Of a stretch of DNA of 64,000 bases, positions 1 through 7,919 are shown one piece after another. Source of the stretch: Alphaproteobacteria bacterium (GTDB lineage Bacteria > Pseudomonadota > Alphaproteobacteria > Rhizobiales > Xanthobacteraceae); contig VGEP01000009.1 of NCBI GenBank assembly GCA_016869215.1, positions 1 through 64,000 on the forward strand, in the 5' to 3' direction. The translations under genes and the position numbers were made by a program. Positions within the stretch are counted from its first letter, which is position 1. The number at the start of each line of letters is the position of its first letter. The notes below the pieces were generated by a model. The model searched no databases, had not been told where the DNA came from, and saw only the letters and a program-made list of their open reading frames with translations.

Positions 1-246
1 CTTTGCCGGTGCGGCGGCCGGTGCGCGCTTGGCGGCCGGCGCCGCCGCAGGCTTCGCGGGCTCCGCCGGCTCGGGCTTCGCATCCTTCGCGGCGGTGCGG
101 CTTCTCTTGACCTCGACGACCACCTGCTTGGTGCGGCCGTGGCTGAAGCTCTGGCGCACGACGCCCGTTTCGGTGCGCGGCTTGAGCGACAGCGTCGGCT
201 TCGACACGCTCAGGGTCTTGCCGTCAGGGGTCTTGGTTTCAGCCAT
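1..246 (-). CDS. infB: Translation initiation factor IF-2, N-terminal fragment (cut by window edge)
   Basis: Only the first 82 codons are present; the gene continues beyond the left edge. IF-2 is the GTPase that brings initiator tRNA to the 30S subunit. The visible part starts [14 protein letters not shown], contains a conserved-looking KPTLSLK stretch followed by [19 protein letters not shown], then turns into an Ala/Pro/Lys-rich linker. This is how the long N-terminal region of alphaproteobacterial IF-2 looks. The GTPase domain is outside the window. The gene follows ylxR by 17 bp and is the last visible member of the rimP-nusA-ylxR-infB operon. The call rests on the N-terminal motif and the operon order. 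Confidence 0.9.
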   Translation of the reverse strand, partial: MAETKTPDGKTLSVSKPTLSLKPRTETGVVRQSFSHGRTKQVVVEVKRSRTAAKDAKPEPAEPAKPAAAPAAKRAPAAAPAK

Positions 247-263
247 TCAGTTCTCGATTCCTG

Positions 264-932
264 TCAATTTCGGGCGCGTGCACCGGCGCTCGCGCCCGAA
301 AAACCGGTCCGAAAGCGCTCAAGACGCCGCAAACGCGTCAAAAAGGTATCGCTCGCAGTCCCGGCGGTCAGGGCTGCATGTACCACATTTGACCGGCCCA
401 ATGCCAAATCCAATTGGCCGGAGGTGAGCGTCCGCACCACCGCGATCCGCTCTGCGTCCGGGCGGTTCCGCAACGCGGCGGCAAGCTTCGCAACGCCGTC
501 GGCGCCGGCGTCGCTTGCGTGCAGCAGAGCGGTGACATTGTCGTGGGCCAGCGCCGCCTCGACCTTGGAAAAGCCGGTCAAGGCCTGGCCGGACTTTCCG
601 ACGATCGCCAGGGCGTCCAGCACGGACCGGACCAGCAGCTCCTCGGTCCGGGCCGGCAGGTCCGCCGGCACGTCGACGTCGCGCTTGAAGCCGCGGGCGA
701 ACACCTTGCGCGCCACTGCCTGGGCGATGGTGGTCCGGTCGGCGCCGACCCACAGGCCGCGGCCCGGCAATTTTCGCTTGAGGTCGGGCACCACGCCGCC
801 GGGTCCGGCGACGAAACGGATCAGTTCGTCGGCCGGCCGCACCGTCCGCGTGACCGCGCAGGTCCGCTCCTGGCCGGGACCGCGTTGCCGCGGTCCGGCG
901 TCGAGCTCGTCGATCTGCGTTTCGGCCAGCAT
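264..932 (-). CDS. ylxR: YlxR-family (DUF448) RNA-binding protein with L7Ae-like C-terminal part
   Basis: 222 residues, longer than the roughly 90-residue Gram-positive YlxR. The first half holds the DUF448 signature: QERTCAVTR, then ELIRFVAGPGGVVPDL and KLPGRGLWVGADR. The second half (about residues 105-200) resembles the L7Ae/L30e-type RNA-binding fold, a fusion usual in alphaproteobacteria. ATG start at 932. It lies 16 bp after nusA and 17 bp before infB, so it is almost certainly co-transcribed. The role is inferred to be RNA binding linked to transcription or translation; the exact target is not established from the sequence. Confidence 0.9.
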   Translation of the reverse strand: MLAETQIDELDAGPRQRGPGQERTCAVTRTVRPADELIRFVAGPGGVVPDLKRKLPGRGLWVGADRTTIAQAVARKVFARGFKRDVDVPADLPARTEELLVRSVLDALAIVGKSGQALTGFSKVEAALAHDNVTALLHASDAGADGVAKLAAALRNRPDAERIAVVRTLTSGQLDLALGRSNVVHAALTAGTASDTFLTRLRRLERFRTGFSGASAGARARN

Positions 933-948
933 CGGTGCGCCTTGATCC

Positions 949-2565
949 TCAAGCCGGGGCCGCCGCGGACTCGGTCTCCGCTGCTTCGCCCTCCGCGGGC
1001 GGCGGCGGCGCGAGATCGGCCTCGGTGACCCAGCCGGCCTTCAAGCGGGCCTGCATGATCAGCGCCTCTGCCTCCTCGCGCGACAGGTCGAAGCCGTCGA
1101 GCATGCCCGGCTCGCGCTTGGTTTCGCCGTCCTTGCGCTCGGTCCAGCCGACGAGGTCGTCGGTGGCGCAGCCGGCGAGGTCCTCGACCGACTTCACGCC
1201 GTTTTCGCCGAGCTTGACCATCATCGCGGTGGTGACGCCGGGCACGTCCCTGAGCGCGTCCTCGACGCCCAGCTCCTTGCGCTTGGCGTCGAGCTCGGCC
1301 TCTTCCTTGGCGAGATAGTCGCGCGCACGCGCCTGCAGCTCGCGCGCGGTGTCCTCGTCGAAGCCCTCGATGCCGGCGATTTCCTTTTCGTCGATCAGCG
1401 CCAGTTCCTCGACCGAGGCGAAGCCTTCGGATGCGAGCAATTGCCCGACCACCTCGTCGACGTCGAGCGCTTCCATGAACATCTTGGTGCGATTCTGGAA
1501 CTCGGCCTGGCGGCGCTCCGACTCCTCCTGCTCGGTGAGGATGTCGATGTCCCAGCCGGTGAGCTGCGAGGCGAGCCGCACGTTCTGGCCGCGGCGGCCG
1601 ATGGCGAGCGAGAGCTGCGCGTCCGGCACCACCACCTCGATGCGCTCGCGATCCTCGTCGAGCACCACCTTGGCGACTTCGGCGGGAGCGAGCGCGTTGA
1701 CCACGAAGGTCGCGATGTCGTGCGACCAGGGAATGATGTCGATCTTCTCGCCCTGCAGCTCGTTCACCACCGCCTGCACGCGCGAGCCGCGCATGCCGAC
1801 GCAGGCGCCGACCGGATCGACCGAGGAATCGCGCGAGATCACCGCGATCTTGGCGCGCGAGCCCGGATCGCGGGCCACCGCCTTCACCTCGACGATGCTG
1901 TCGTAGATTTCCGGCACCTCCTGCGCGAACAGCTTGGCCATGAACTGCGGATGCGTCCGCGACAGGAAAATCTGCGGGCCGCGCGGCTCGCGCCGCACAT
2001 CGTAGATGTAGGCGCGCACGCGGTCGTCGTTGCGCAGCGTCTCGCGCGGCAGCATCCCGTCGCGGCGGATGATGGCTTCGCCGCGGCCGAGATCGACCAC
2101 CACGTTGCCGTATTCGACGCGCTTGACGATGCCGTTGACGATGTCGCCGATGCGGTCCTTGTATTCCTGGAACTGCCGGTCGCGCTCGGCTTCGCGGACC
2201 TTCTGCACGATCACCTGCTTGGCCGACTGCGCGGCGATGCGGCCGTATTCCAGCGGCGGCAGCGTGTCGGCGAGCGTGTCGCCGACCTGGGCCGCGGGAT
2301 TGCGCTTGCGCGCCTCGTCCAGGCTGATCTGGTTCGACGGGTTCTCGACGGCGTCCACCACCAGCATGTGGCGGGCGAGCCGCAGTTCGCCGGTCTTGGA
2401 ATTGATCTCGGCGTGCACGTCGGTCTCCGCGCCGTAGCGCGAGCGCGCCGCCTTGGCGATGGCATCCTCCATCGCGGTGATCACGATTGTGCGTTCGATC
2501 GACTTTTCGCGGGCGACCGCGTCGGCGATCTGCAACAGCTCGAGCCGGTTGGCGCTGACGGCCAT
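949..2565 (-). CDS. nusA: Transcription termination/antitermination factor NusA
   Basis: 538 residues, full length for the long proteobacterial form. NusA binds RNA polymerase and nascent RNA and modulates pausing, termination and antitermination. An N-terminal RNAP-binding domain (about 1-130) is followed by an S1 domain (about 133-200, with GIVKRVEYGNVVVDLG), two KH domains (GACVGMRGSRVQ and LAIGRRGQNVRLASQ), and two C-terminal acidic helical repeats (around 375-420 and 430-475). The tail is Ala/Pro/Glu-rich. The ATG at 2565 follows the rimP stop by 3 bp, indicating translational coupling within the rimP-nusA-ylxR-infB operon. Confidence 0.97.
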   Translation of the reverse strand: MAVSANRLELLQIADAVAREKSIERTIVITAMEDAIAKAARSRYGAETDVHAEINSKTGELRLARHMLVVDAVENPSNQISLDEARKRNPAAQVGDTLADTLPPLEYGRIAAQSAKQVIVQKVREAERDRQFQEYKDRIGDIVNGIVKRVEYGNVVVDLGRGEAIIRRDGMLPRETLRNDDRVRAYIYDVRREPRGPQIFLSRTHPQFMAKLFAQEVPEIYDSIVEVKAVARDPGSRAKIAVISRDSSVDPVGACVGMRGSRVQAVVNELQGEKIDIIPWSHDIATFVVNALAPAEVAKVVLDEDRERIEVVVPDAQLSLAIGRRGQNVRLASQLTGWDIDILTEQEESERRQAEFQNRTKMFMEALDVDEVVGQLLASEGFASVEELALIDEKEIAGIEGFDEDTARELQARARDYLAKEEAELDAKRKELGVEDALRDVPGVTTAMMVKLGENGVKSVEDLAGCATDDLVGWTERKDGETKREPGMLDGFDLSREEAEALIMQARLKAGWVTEADLAPPPPAEGEAAETESAAAPA

Positions 2566-2568
2566 TGC

Positions 2569-3291
2569 TCAGTCTCCTTCATGATGGGCGCGATGCCGGC
2601 CCCGGCCGGAGGCGCGCTGGAAAGGTTGATGCCTGTGGGACGAACCGTTCGGGCGCCGCTCGTGCGGGCGCCGTTCGGCATGGAAATCCTGTGGGTTGTC
2701 GGCGGCTTGCGCTTCGCGCAGCTCGCGCTCGGCCTCCTTGCCGCGCCTGAGCGCCTCGGCGATCAGCGCGTCGGTGAGCACGAGCTTGGCCTCCGCCATC
2801 TCCTCGATCGGCAGCAGCACGTCGGCGGGCTCGCCGGCCGGCGCGTCGTCGCGGTAGATGCGCGCGCACCGGTCCTCGGCGCCGAGCAGCATGCCGCGGA
2901 ACCGTTTGCGGCCGTCGACCGCGACGGCCATCTCGATCTTCACCAGGTTGTTTGCGTAGCGCTCGAAGTCGGAGCGGCGCACCAGCGGCCGGTCGAGGCC
3001 CGGCGAGGAAACTTCCAGACGGTAGGCGCGGTCGATCGGATCGGCGACATCGAGCACCGGCGACAGCGTCCGCGACACCGCCTCGCAGTCCTCGATCGTC
3101 ATGGTGCCGTCCGGACGCTCCGCCATGACCTGCACGGTGCAGCCGTCGGATCCCGACACGCGCACCCGCACCAGCCGGTAGCCCAGGCCTTCCAGCACCG
3201 GCTCGACGACCGCGGCCACGCGCGCCGCCAGGCCGGGCTCGGCGATCAAGCGCGGCTCGCTGCCTGCGGTGGTCTCGGTGCGATCGTTCAT
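2569..3291 (-). CDS. rimP: Ribosome maturation factor RimP
   Basis: RimP is needed for 30S subunit assembly. The start chosen is the ATG at 3291 ([10 protein letters not shown]), giving 240 residues; an upstream in-frame start at 3351 would add a basic 20-residue extension that crosses the leader. Family features visible are [22 protein letters not shown], then [13 protein letters not shown] and [14 protein letters not shown]. The C-terminal 60 or so residues are a charged, His/Arg-rich tail beyond the usual fold. First gene of the operon with nusA, ylxR and infB; a hairpin plus T-run 73 bp upstream probably attenuates it. Confidence 0.95.
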   Translation of the reverse strand: MNDRTETTAGSEPRLIAEPGLAARVAAVVEPVLEGLGYRLVRVRVSGSDGCTVQVMAERPDGTMTIEDCEAVSRTLSPVLDVADPIDRAYRLEVSSPGLDRPLVRRSDFERYANNLVKIEMAVAVDGRKRFRGMLLGAEDRCARIYRDDAPAGEPADVLLPIEEMAEAKLVLTDALIAEALRRGKEAERELREAQAADNPQDFHAERRPHERRPNGSSHRHQPFQRASGRGRHRAHHEGD

Positions 3292-3363
3292 TCGTTCGAT
3301 TCGACGCTCAAATCCCCGGTTTTTCCATTTCCTGCCCCGGTGGCGCCGCACGGGCGCTCGGGT

Positions 3364-3397
3364 AACAAAAAAGAGCGGGTCCCGGGGGGCCCACTCT
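3364..3397 (-). terminator. Intrinsic terminator/attenuator in the rimP leader
   Basis: Read on the minus strand, an 11-bp GC-rich stem (3397-3387 with 3382-3372, arms AGAGTGGGCCC and GGACCCGCTCT, one G.T pair) is followed by a run of six T. It lies 73 bp upstream of the rimP ATG, with no gene in between on that strand. It would therefore stop transcripts before rimP unless read through. A rimP leader with a premature terminator is an established bacterial attenuator family. That this copy is regulatory, and not the terminator of an upstream transcript, is inference. Confidence 0.7.
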
Positions 3398-3488
3398 CAA
3401 AAGCCGATCAGACTAATGAGGATCCATACAGACGGTCTGTAAGGATGCGCGGAATATAGCGATTTTCGTTTGCCGCGCAAGGGCGGGT

Positions 3489-3642
3489 AGTGTCGCGGTT
3501 CGGAAGTTCGCCCGAGTTCTCAGCTTGCTCCGTAGCGAACTTCCGAACCGAAGCGACACTGGCAACGCTATGATTTTAGGGTCCCTTTTGGACCCGAAGT
3601 TCGCATACGCGCCTGCTGAGCAGCGGTGCGAACTTTGGGTCC
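3489..3642. repeat. Cluster of three inverted repeats sharing a GAAGTTCG core
   Basis: Three palindromes lie end to end between divergent rimP and the DUF2336 gene. The first has arms at 3489-3510 and 3536-3560, identical over 22 bp apart from a 3-base insertion. The second is a GGGTCC/GGACCC hairpin at 3579-3595. The third has arms at 3590-3605 and 3627-3642 (GGACCCGAAGTTCGCA against TGCGAACTTTGGGTCC). The core GAAGTTCG or its complement appears in the arms of both long palindromes. These look like extragenic palindromic elements of the kind common in rhizobial genomes. The rest of the gap (3398-3488 and 3643-3743) shows nothing recognisable. Confidence 0.75.
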
Positions 3643-3743
3643 GGGACACTCGCAGCGCAAATGGCTAACGGTTCGTTCACGTTCGCCCTCTACCCTCCGC
3701 TGGCCAGGGTCCGCAGGCCATCGGACCGGCAGGTGTTGTACGG

Positions 3744-4835
3744 ATGTCTGCGTCTGCGTCCCTGATCCCCGAGCTTGAAGACGTCATTCAGCATGGCACG
3801 CAGGAAAAGCGTGCCCTGACCGTTCAGCGCATCGCCAACCTGTTCATCGACGGCGCCACGCATTTCAACGAAGACCACATCGGACTGTTCGACGACGTCC
3901 TGTGCCGCCTGGTCACGGAGATCGAGGCCAAGGCGCGCGCCGAGATGGCGAATTCGCTGGCGCCGGTTTCCAACGCGCCGGCCGGACTGATGCGCCATCT
4001 GGCGCGCGACGACGATATTGCGGTCGCCGGACCGGTGCTCAAGGTGTCCGCGCGGCTCGATGAAACCGATCTTGTCGAAGTGGCCAAGACCAAGGGCCAG
4101 GCGCATCTCGCCGCCATCGCCGGCCGCACCGGCATCGGCGAGGCGGTGACCGACGTGCTGGTGCGCCGGGGCGATCCCGAGGTCGTGCGCAACGTCGCTT
4201 ACAATGTCTCGGCGCGGTTGTCCGAAGGCGGCTTCTCGGCGCTGGTGCGCCGCGCCGAAGGTGACGACGATCTCGCCGAAAGAGTCGGCCAGCGCGCCGA
4301 TATTCCGCCGCACCTGTTCCGCGACCTGCTGGTGCGCGCCACCACCGTGGTGCAGCAGCGGCTGCTGGCGCAAGCCAGGCCCGAAACGCAGATGGAAATC
4401 CAGCGTGTGCTGGATAAGATCGCCCGCGAGTTCGGCAAGTCGACGCCGGCGCGAGACTATGCGGTGGCGCTGCGCGCGGTCCGCGATCTGCAAAAGGCCG
4501 GCAAGCTCGGCGAGAACGAACTCGCCGAATACGCCAAGGACAGGAAATACGAGGACATGGTGGCCGCGCTGTCGGTGCTGTGCGGCGTGCCGATCGAAAC
4601 GACGGACCGGCTGATGGCCGGCGACCGGCCCGACCCGATCCTGATCCTGTGCAAGTCCGCCGGCTTCGGCTGGGCGACCGCGCGCTCGATCATCATGGCG
4701 CGGCCGAGCGCCAAGGGGACCTCGAACCAGTCGCTCGACGCAGCCTTCTTCAATTTCGAGAAGCTGTCGCCGTCCACTGCGCAGCGCGTCGTGCGGTTCT
4801 GGCAGGTGCGCACGCCCGACGACCTCCCGGTGTGA
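3744..4835 (+). CDS. DUF2336-family protein, function unknown
   Basis: 363 residues, entirely helical in appearance, with no signal peptide or membrane segment. Family-type stretches are LIPELEDVIQHGTQEKRALTVQRIANLF near the start, HFNEDHIGLFDDVLCRLVTEIE, and the central ADIPPHLFRDLLVRAT. The DUF2336 family is widespread in alphaproteobacteria, built of short helical repeats, and has no agreed function. ATG at 3744. It is divergent from the rimP operon across a repeat-filled gap and followed by another palindromic element, so it is probably a single-gene transcription unit. Confidence 0.85.
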   Translation: MSASASLIPELEDVIQHGTQEKRALTVQRIANLFIDGATHFNEDHIGLFDDVLCRLVTEIEAKARAEMANSLAPVSNAPAGLMRHLARDDDIAVAGPVLKVSARLDETDLVEVAKTKGQAHLAAIAGRTGIGEAVTDVLVRRGDPEVVRNVAYNVSARLSEGGFSALVRRAEGDDDLAERVGQRADIPPHLFRDLLVRATTVVQQRLLAQARPETQMEIQRVLDKIAREFGKSTPARDYAVALRAVRDLQKAGKLGENELAEYAKDRKYEDMVAALSVLCGVPIETTDRLMAGDRPDPILILCKSAGFGWATARSIIMARPSAKGTSNQSLDAAFFNFEKLSPSTAQRVVRFWQVRTPDDLPV

Positions 4836-4846
4836 ACGCTTTCCCG

Positions 4847-4895
4847 GAGCATGGTCCCGAAAAGTGGGAACCGGTTTTCGGGAAAGACCATGCTC
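4847..4895. repeat. Extragenic palindrome of the rhizobial GAGCATGGTC type
   Basis: Perfect 10-bp terminal arms (GAGCATGGTC at 4847, GACCATGCTC ending at 4895) enclose a second imperfect palindrome (CCCGAAAAGTGGGAACCGGTTTTCGGG). It sits between the convergent 3' ends of the DUF2336 gene and trmB, where it could act as a bidirectional transcription stop. Very similar palindromes are scattered through Bradyrhizobium-type genomes. Confidence 0.8.
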
Positions 4896-4942
4896 AAATG
4901 AAAGCTAAAGCGGGATGACGATCCGAGGAAAGTCATCGCGAT

Positions 4943-5674
4943 TTAGCGTCTCCGAAAAACCAGGTAGCAGGGCACGCGACCCTCGCGCTTGGCCTTGGCC
5001 TCGTAGCGGGTGCCCGAAAATCCGGGCCACGGCTGGCGCCAGTCGTCGGCGCATTCGGCGGTCCAGACGAACGCCGGCGAGCGCAGCAATCGGGTGAGCG
5101 TCCACGCCGCGTAGTCGGGAATATCGGTGGCGAAGCGGAACTCGCCGCCGGGACGCAGGATGCGGGCGATCTCCGAAACGCTTGCGTCCTGCACGAAGCG
5201 CCGCTTCCAGTGCCGGCGCTTCGGCCACGGGTCCGGATAGAGCAGGTCGACGCGCGCAAGCGACGCGTCGGGGAGCCACGCGAGCAGTTCGCTGGCGTCG
5301 CCGAAATGCAGCCGCACGTTCGCAAGCCCGCGCTCCTCGGCGAGCGCCAGCATCTTCGCCATGCCGTTGACGAAGGCGTCGCTGCCGACGAAGCCGGTGG
5401 ACGGCGCACGCCCGGCCTCCGACGCGAGATGCTCGCCGCCGCCGAAGCCGATTTCGAGGCGCACGTCGTCCGCGCCTGCGAACAGGCTTCGCAGGTCGGC
5501 GGGCGCGGACTTTGTCAGATCGAGCGCGAGCTTCGGCAGCAGGGTCTCGAGCAGCGCCGTCTGCCGCGGCCGCAGCGCGTGGCCCTTGCGGCGGCCGAAG
5601 AAGGCGCGGGTTTGGTTCGGCGGGTTCACTGGCAGACCGTTGTGTCCGTGCGGCTCAAGAATGTCCGGCACCAT
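4943..5674 (-). CDS. trmB: tRNA (guanine-N7-)-methyltransferase
   Basis: SAM-dependent methylation of G46 in the variable loop of tRNA. The SAM-binding glycine motif LEIGFGGGEHL is followed by the acidic GSDAF, the family hallmark LLYPDPWPKRRHWKRRF and the late IPDYAAW/FRFATD region. The ATG at 5674 (MVPDILEPHG, 243 aa) was chosen because the longer frame to 5734 runs through a palindromic repeat at 5700-5725 and adds low-quality sequence. The conserved domain begins at RTRAFFGRRKGHALRPRQ. Downstream of metK, on the same strand, with a hairpin between. Confidence 0.95.
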   Translation of the reverse strand: MVPDILEPHGHNGLPVNPPNQTRAFFGRRKGHALRPRQTALLETLLPKLALDLTKSAPADLRSLFAGADDVRLEIGFGGGEHLASEAGRAPSTGFVGSDAFVNGMAKMLALAEERGLANVRLHFGDASELLAWLPDASLARVDLLYPDPWPKRRHWKRRFVQDASVSEIARILRPGGEFRFATDIPDYAAWTLTRLLRSPAFVWTAECADDWRQPWPGFSGTRYEAKAKREGRVPCYLVFRRR

Positions 5675-5699
5675 GACACAGCCAGGCCGTGCGAAACGA

Positions 5700-5766
5700 G
5701 ATGGCCGGGACATCGCCCGGCCATCAAGCAGCATGAAACGGGATCCCCGCTTTCGCGGGGATGACC
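5700..5766. repeat. Two adjacent REP-type hairpins between metK and trmB
   Basis: The first is a perfect 10-bp palindrome GATGGCCGGG/CCCGGCCATC with a 6-base loop (5700-5725). The second is GGATCCCCGC-TTTC-GCGGGGATGACC (5741-5766), a classic strong hairpin. The metK stop is 14 bp away. There is no clean T-run, so it may slow or stop transcripts leaving metK, or stabilise their 3' end, but is not a textbook terminator. Related GCCGGG palindromes recur near 24.9, 25.5 and 31.1 kb. Confidence 0.7.
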
Positions 5767-5779
5767 GGTCAAGAGCCGG

Positions 5780-7048
5780 TCACTTGAACGCGCTCTTGAG
5801 CTGGCTCACGAGATCGGTCTTCTCCCAGGAGAAGCCGCCGTCCTTGTCCGGCGCGCGGCCGAAGTGGCCGTAGGCCGCGGTGCGGCGATAGATAGGCCGG
5901 TTGAGCTTCAGCGTGCGGCGGATGTTGGTCGGGCGCAGCGGGAAGATTTCCGGCAGCACATTCTCGAGCTTGCGCTCGTCAACCTTGCTGGTGCCGTGGG
6001 TCTCGACCAGCACCGACATCGGGTCGGCGACGCCGATGGCGTAGGCGACCTGGATCGTGCAGCGCTCGGCGAGGCCAGCGGCCACCACGTTCTTGGCCAG
6101 ATAGCGCGCGGCATAGGCAGCCGAGCGGTCGACCTTGGTCGGGTCCTTGCCGGAGAACGCGCCGCCGCCGTGCGGCGCATAGCCGCCGTAGGTGTCGACG
6201 ATGATCTTGCGCCCGGTCAGGCCGCAGTCGCCGTCGGGACCGCCGACCACAAAGTTGCCGGTCGGGTTGACCAGGAAGTCGGACGAACTCTTCGGCATCC
6301 AGCCCTTGGGCAGCGCCGAGGTCACGGCGTCCTCGATCAGGTCCTTGACCATGCCCGGCGTGTAGGTCTTGCCGTTGCGGCTCTTGGCATTGTGCTGCGT
6401 CGACACGACGACCTTGGTGCAGCCGACCGGCTTGCCGTTCACGTACTTCACCGTGACCTGGCTCTTGGCGTCGGGCTGCAGGTCGAAGATGCGGCCGGAG
6501 CGGCGCTTCTCGGACAGCACCTTCAGGATCTTGTGCGCGAAGTAGATCGGCGCCGGCATGTACGAGCCCTTCTCGTACACTTCGCTCTCGGTGCAGGCGT
6601 AGCCGAACATCATGCCCTGGTCGCCGGCGCCTTCTTCTTCCTTGCCCTTCTTCTTCTTGGCGTTGACGCCCATCGCGATGTCGGGCGACTGGCCGTGCAG
6701 CAGCACCTCGACGTCGGCGCCGTGGAACGAGAATCCGTTCTGGTCGTAGCCGATGTCCTTGACCACGCCGCGCGCGATCTCGGTGATGCGCTCGCGGTCG
6801 ACCACCGACACGCCGCTGATGGTGCGGAACAGCTGTCCGCGGCCCTCGCCGGCGACCACGATCTTGTTGGTCGTGGTCAGGGTTTCGCAGCCCAGCCGGG
6901 TGTTGATCTGGCTGTCGTCGGCGATGCCGAGCTTGATGTCCTCCTCGATGAATGCGTCGAGGATGGCGTCCGAAATCTGGTCGGAAACCTTGTCCGGGTG
7001 ACCCTCGGACACGGACTCACTGGTGAATAGGAAGTTGGCGCGAGACAC
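5780..7048 (-). CDS. metK: S-adenosylmethionine synthetase
   Basis: Makes SAM from methionine and ATP. 422 residues, slightly longer than the typical 380-400. The N-terminal [19 protein letters not shown] motif, the signature [12 protein letters not shown] and the glycine-rich [16 protein letters not shown] motif are all intact. A short Lys/Glu-rich insert (KKKKGKEEE) just before GAGDQG accounts for part of the extra length. The start is GTG at 7048, preceded by AGGAG. No SAM-II, SAM-I or other riboswitch consensus was recognised in the 143-bp leader. Encoded behind the XRE regulator in the conserved lnt-xre-metK-trmB order. Confidence 0.97.
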   Translation of the reverse strand: MSRANFLFTSESVSEGHPDKVSDQISDAILDAFIEEDIKLGIADDSQINTRLGCETLTTTNKIVVAGEGRGQLFRTISGVSVVDRERITEIARGVVKDIGYDQNGFSFHGADVEVLLHGQSPDIAMGVNAKKKKGKEEEGAGDQGMMFGYACTESEVYEKGSYMPAPIYFAHKILKVLSEKRRSGRIFDLQPDAKSQVTVKYVNGKPVGCTKVVVSTQHNAKSRNGKTYTPGMVKDLIEDAVTSALPKGWMPKSSSDFLVNPTGNFVVGGPDGDCGLTGRKIIVDTYGGYAPHGGGAFSGKDPTKVDRSAAYAARYLAKNVVAAGLAERCTIQVAYAIGVADPMSVLVETHGTSKVDERKLENVLPEIFPLRPTNIRRTLKLNRPIYRRTAAYGHFGRAPDKDGGFSWEKTDLVSQLKSAFK

Positions 7049-7191
7049 CGTTGCACACTCCTGAAAGGGCGGGCGGGGAGCGCCGCGCCGGGCACGAATG
7101 CGTGCTTTCTATTCAGGGTCCGCAATCGCGGTCAAGATGTGGGCAGCCGTGGGCGAACGCACAGGTCGTGTCGCACCGCCGCAGGCGGCGC

Positions 7192-7605
7192 TCAACGCTC
7201 GCTGTCCGCCACGATCTGTTCGACCAAATCGACGATCCTGCGCCGCAATTTGGCGTCCTTGATGCGCATGAACGCCTTGGTCAGCGCGAGCCCGTCGGAG
7301 GTCGCGAGGAAGTCGGACACGTAGGCCGGCGACGGCGCTTCCGCGAAGCCGTCGGTCTGCTGGCCCGGCACGTTCGGCGCGCCCTCGAAGAAGAACGACA
7401 CCGGAACCTGCAGGATGTGCGCGATCTGCTGCAGCCGCGACGCACCGATCCGGTTCGCACCTTTCTCGTACTTCTGGACTTGCTGAAAGGTGAGACCGAG
7501 CGCGTCGCCGAGTTTTTCCTGACTCATGCTCAGCATCATCCGGCGCATCCTGACCCGCGCTCCAACGTGCTTGTCCGTCGGGTTGGGCGCCTTCTTGGCC
7601 ATCAT
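7192..7605 (-). CDS. XRE-family transcriptional regulator (PhrR/PraR-like)
   Basis: 137 residues from the ATG at 7605 (tandem ATGATG; GGGGATC lies upstream). A Cro/C1-type helix-turn-helix covers about residues 15-70: RVRMRRMMLSMSQEKLG, then FQQVQKYEKGANRIGASRL, which is the recognition helix region, then LQQIAHILQVPVSFFFEG. The C-terminal half is a short effector or dimerisation tail ending in VDLVEQIVADSER. Rhizobial homologues (PhrR, PraR) control stress, surface and quorum-sensing genes; that role here is inferred from similarity only. The leader contains repeated TTTGACGC octamers that may be its own operator. Confidence 0.88.
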   Translation of the reverse strand: MMAKKAPNPTDKHVGARVRMRRMMLSMSQEKLGDALGLTFQQVQKYEKGANRIGASRLQQIAHILQVPVSFFFEGAPNVPGQQTDGFAEAPSPAYVSDFLATSDGLALTKAFMRIKDAKLRRRIVDLVEQIVADSER

Positions 7606-7628
7606 TGTACTAAGATCCCCATTCTGTG

Positions 7629-7725
7629 TTTGACGCGAGGTGATTGTTTGACGCTTAGTAATTGGCGCGCGCAAATCAACTGCGCGCACAACCCGTGAAT
7701 TGCACGCGCTGAGCGCCGCGTCAAA
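7629..7725 (-). promoter_or_regulatory. Candidate operator: three TTTGACGC octamers upstream of the XRE gene
   Basis: The octamer TTTGACGC occurs at 7629-7636 and 7647-7654 in direct orientation, 18 bp centre to centre, and inverted (GCGTCAAA) at 7718-7725. All lie within 120 bp upstream of the XRE regulator start at 7605. Repeated identical octamers next to a helix-turn-helix gene suggest autoregulation. No footprint evidence exists here, so this is a candidate only. Confidence 0.4.
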
Positions 7726-7919
7726 GATTTCCGGCAATTAAGGCGTGCAAAGGACGAAGCGCGCCATGCGCGAAAAAACGAGTTTCGGATATCGAAAGGT
7801 ACCTAACGAGTTCATCGTTGTGCCACGCGCGTGGAATACCAATGCAATTCCCGCGCGGTAGGGTTTCGTCAATTGGGCGCGCATTCGTTGCGAAATGACT
7901 CATAAACGCCGATGCGCGA

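Noticed and set aside
1441-3459. Long plus-strand ORF of 672 codons over nusA and rimP
   Set aside because: Antisense to two certain genes; composition is Arg/His/Asp-rich shadow translation with no family motif.
3398-3488. tRNA gene upstream of rimP, as in E. coli
   Set aside because: No cloverleaf, T-loop GGTTCGA or CCA-end pattern found.
7049-7191. SAM riboswitch in the metK leader
   Set aside because: No match to SAM-I, SAM-II or SAH consensus elements by eye; only GC-rich hairpins of no known class.
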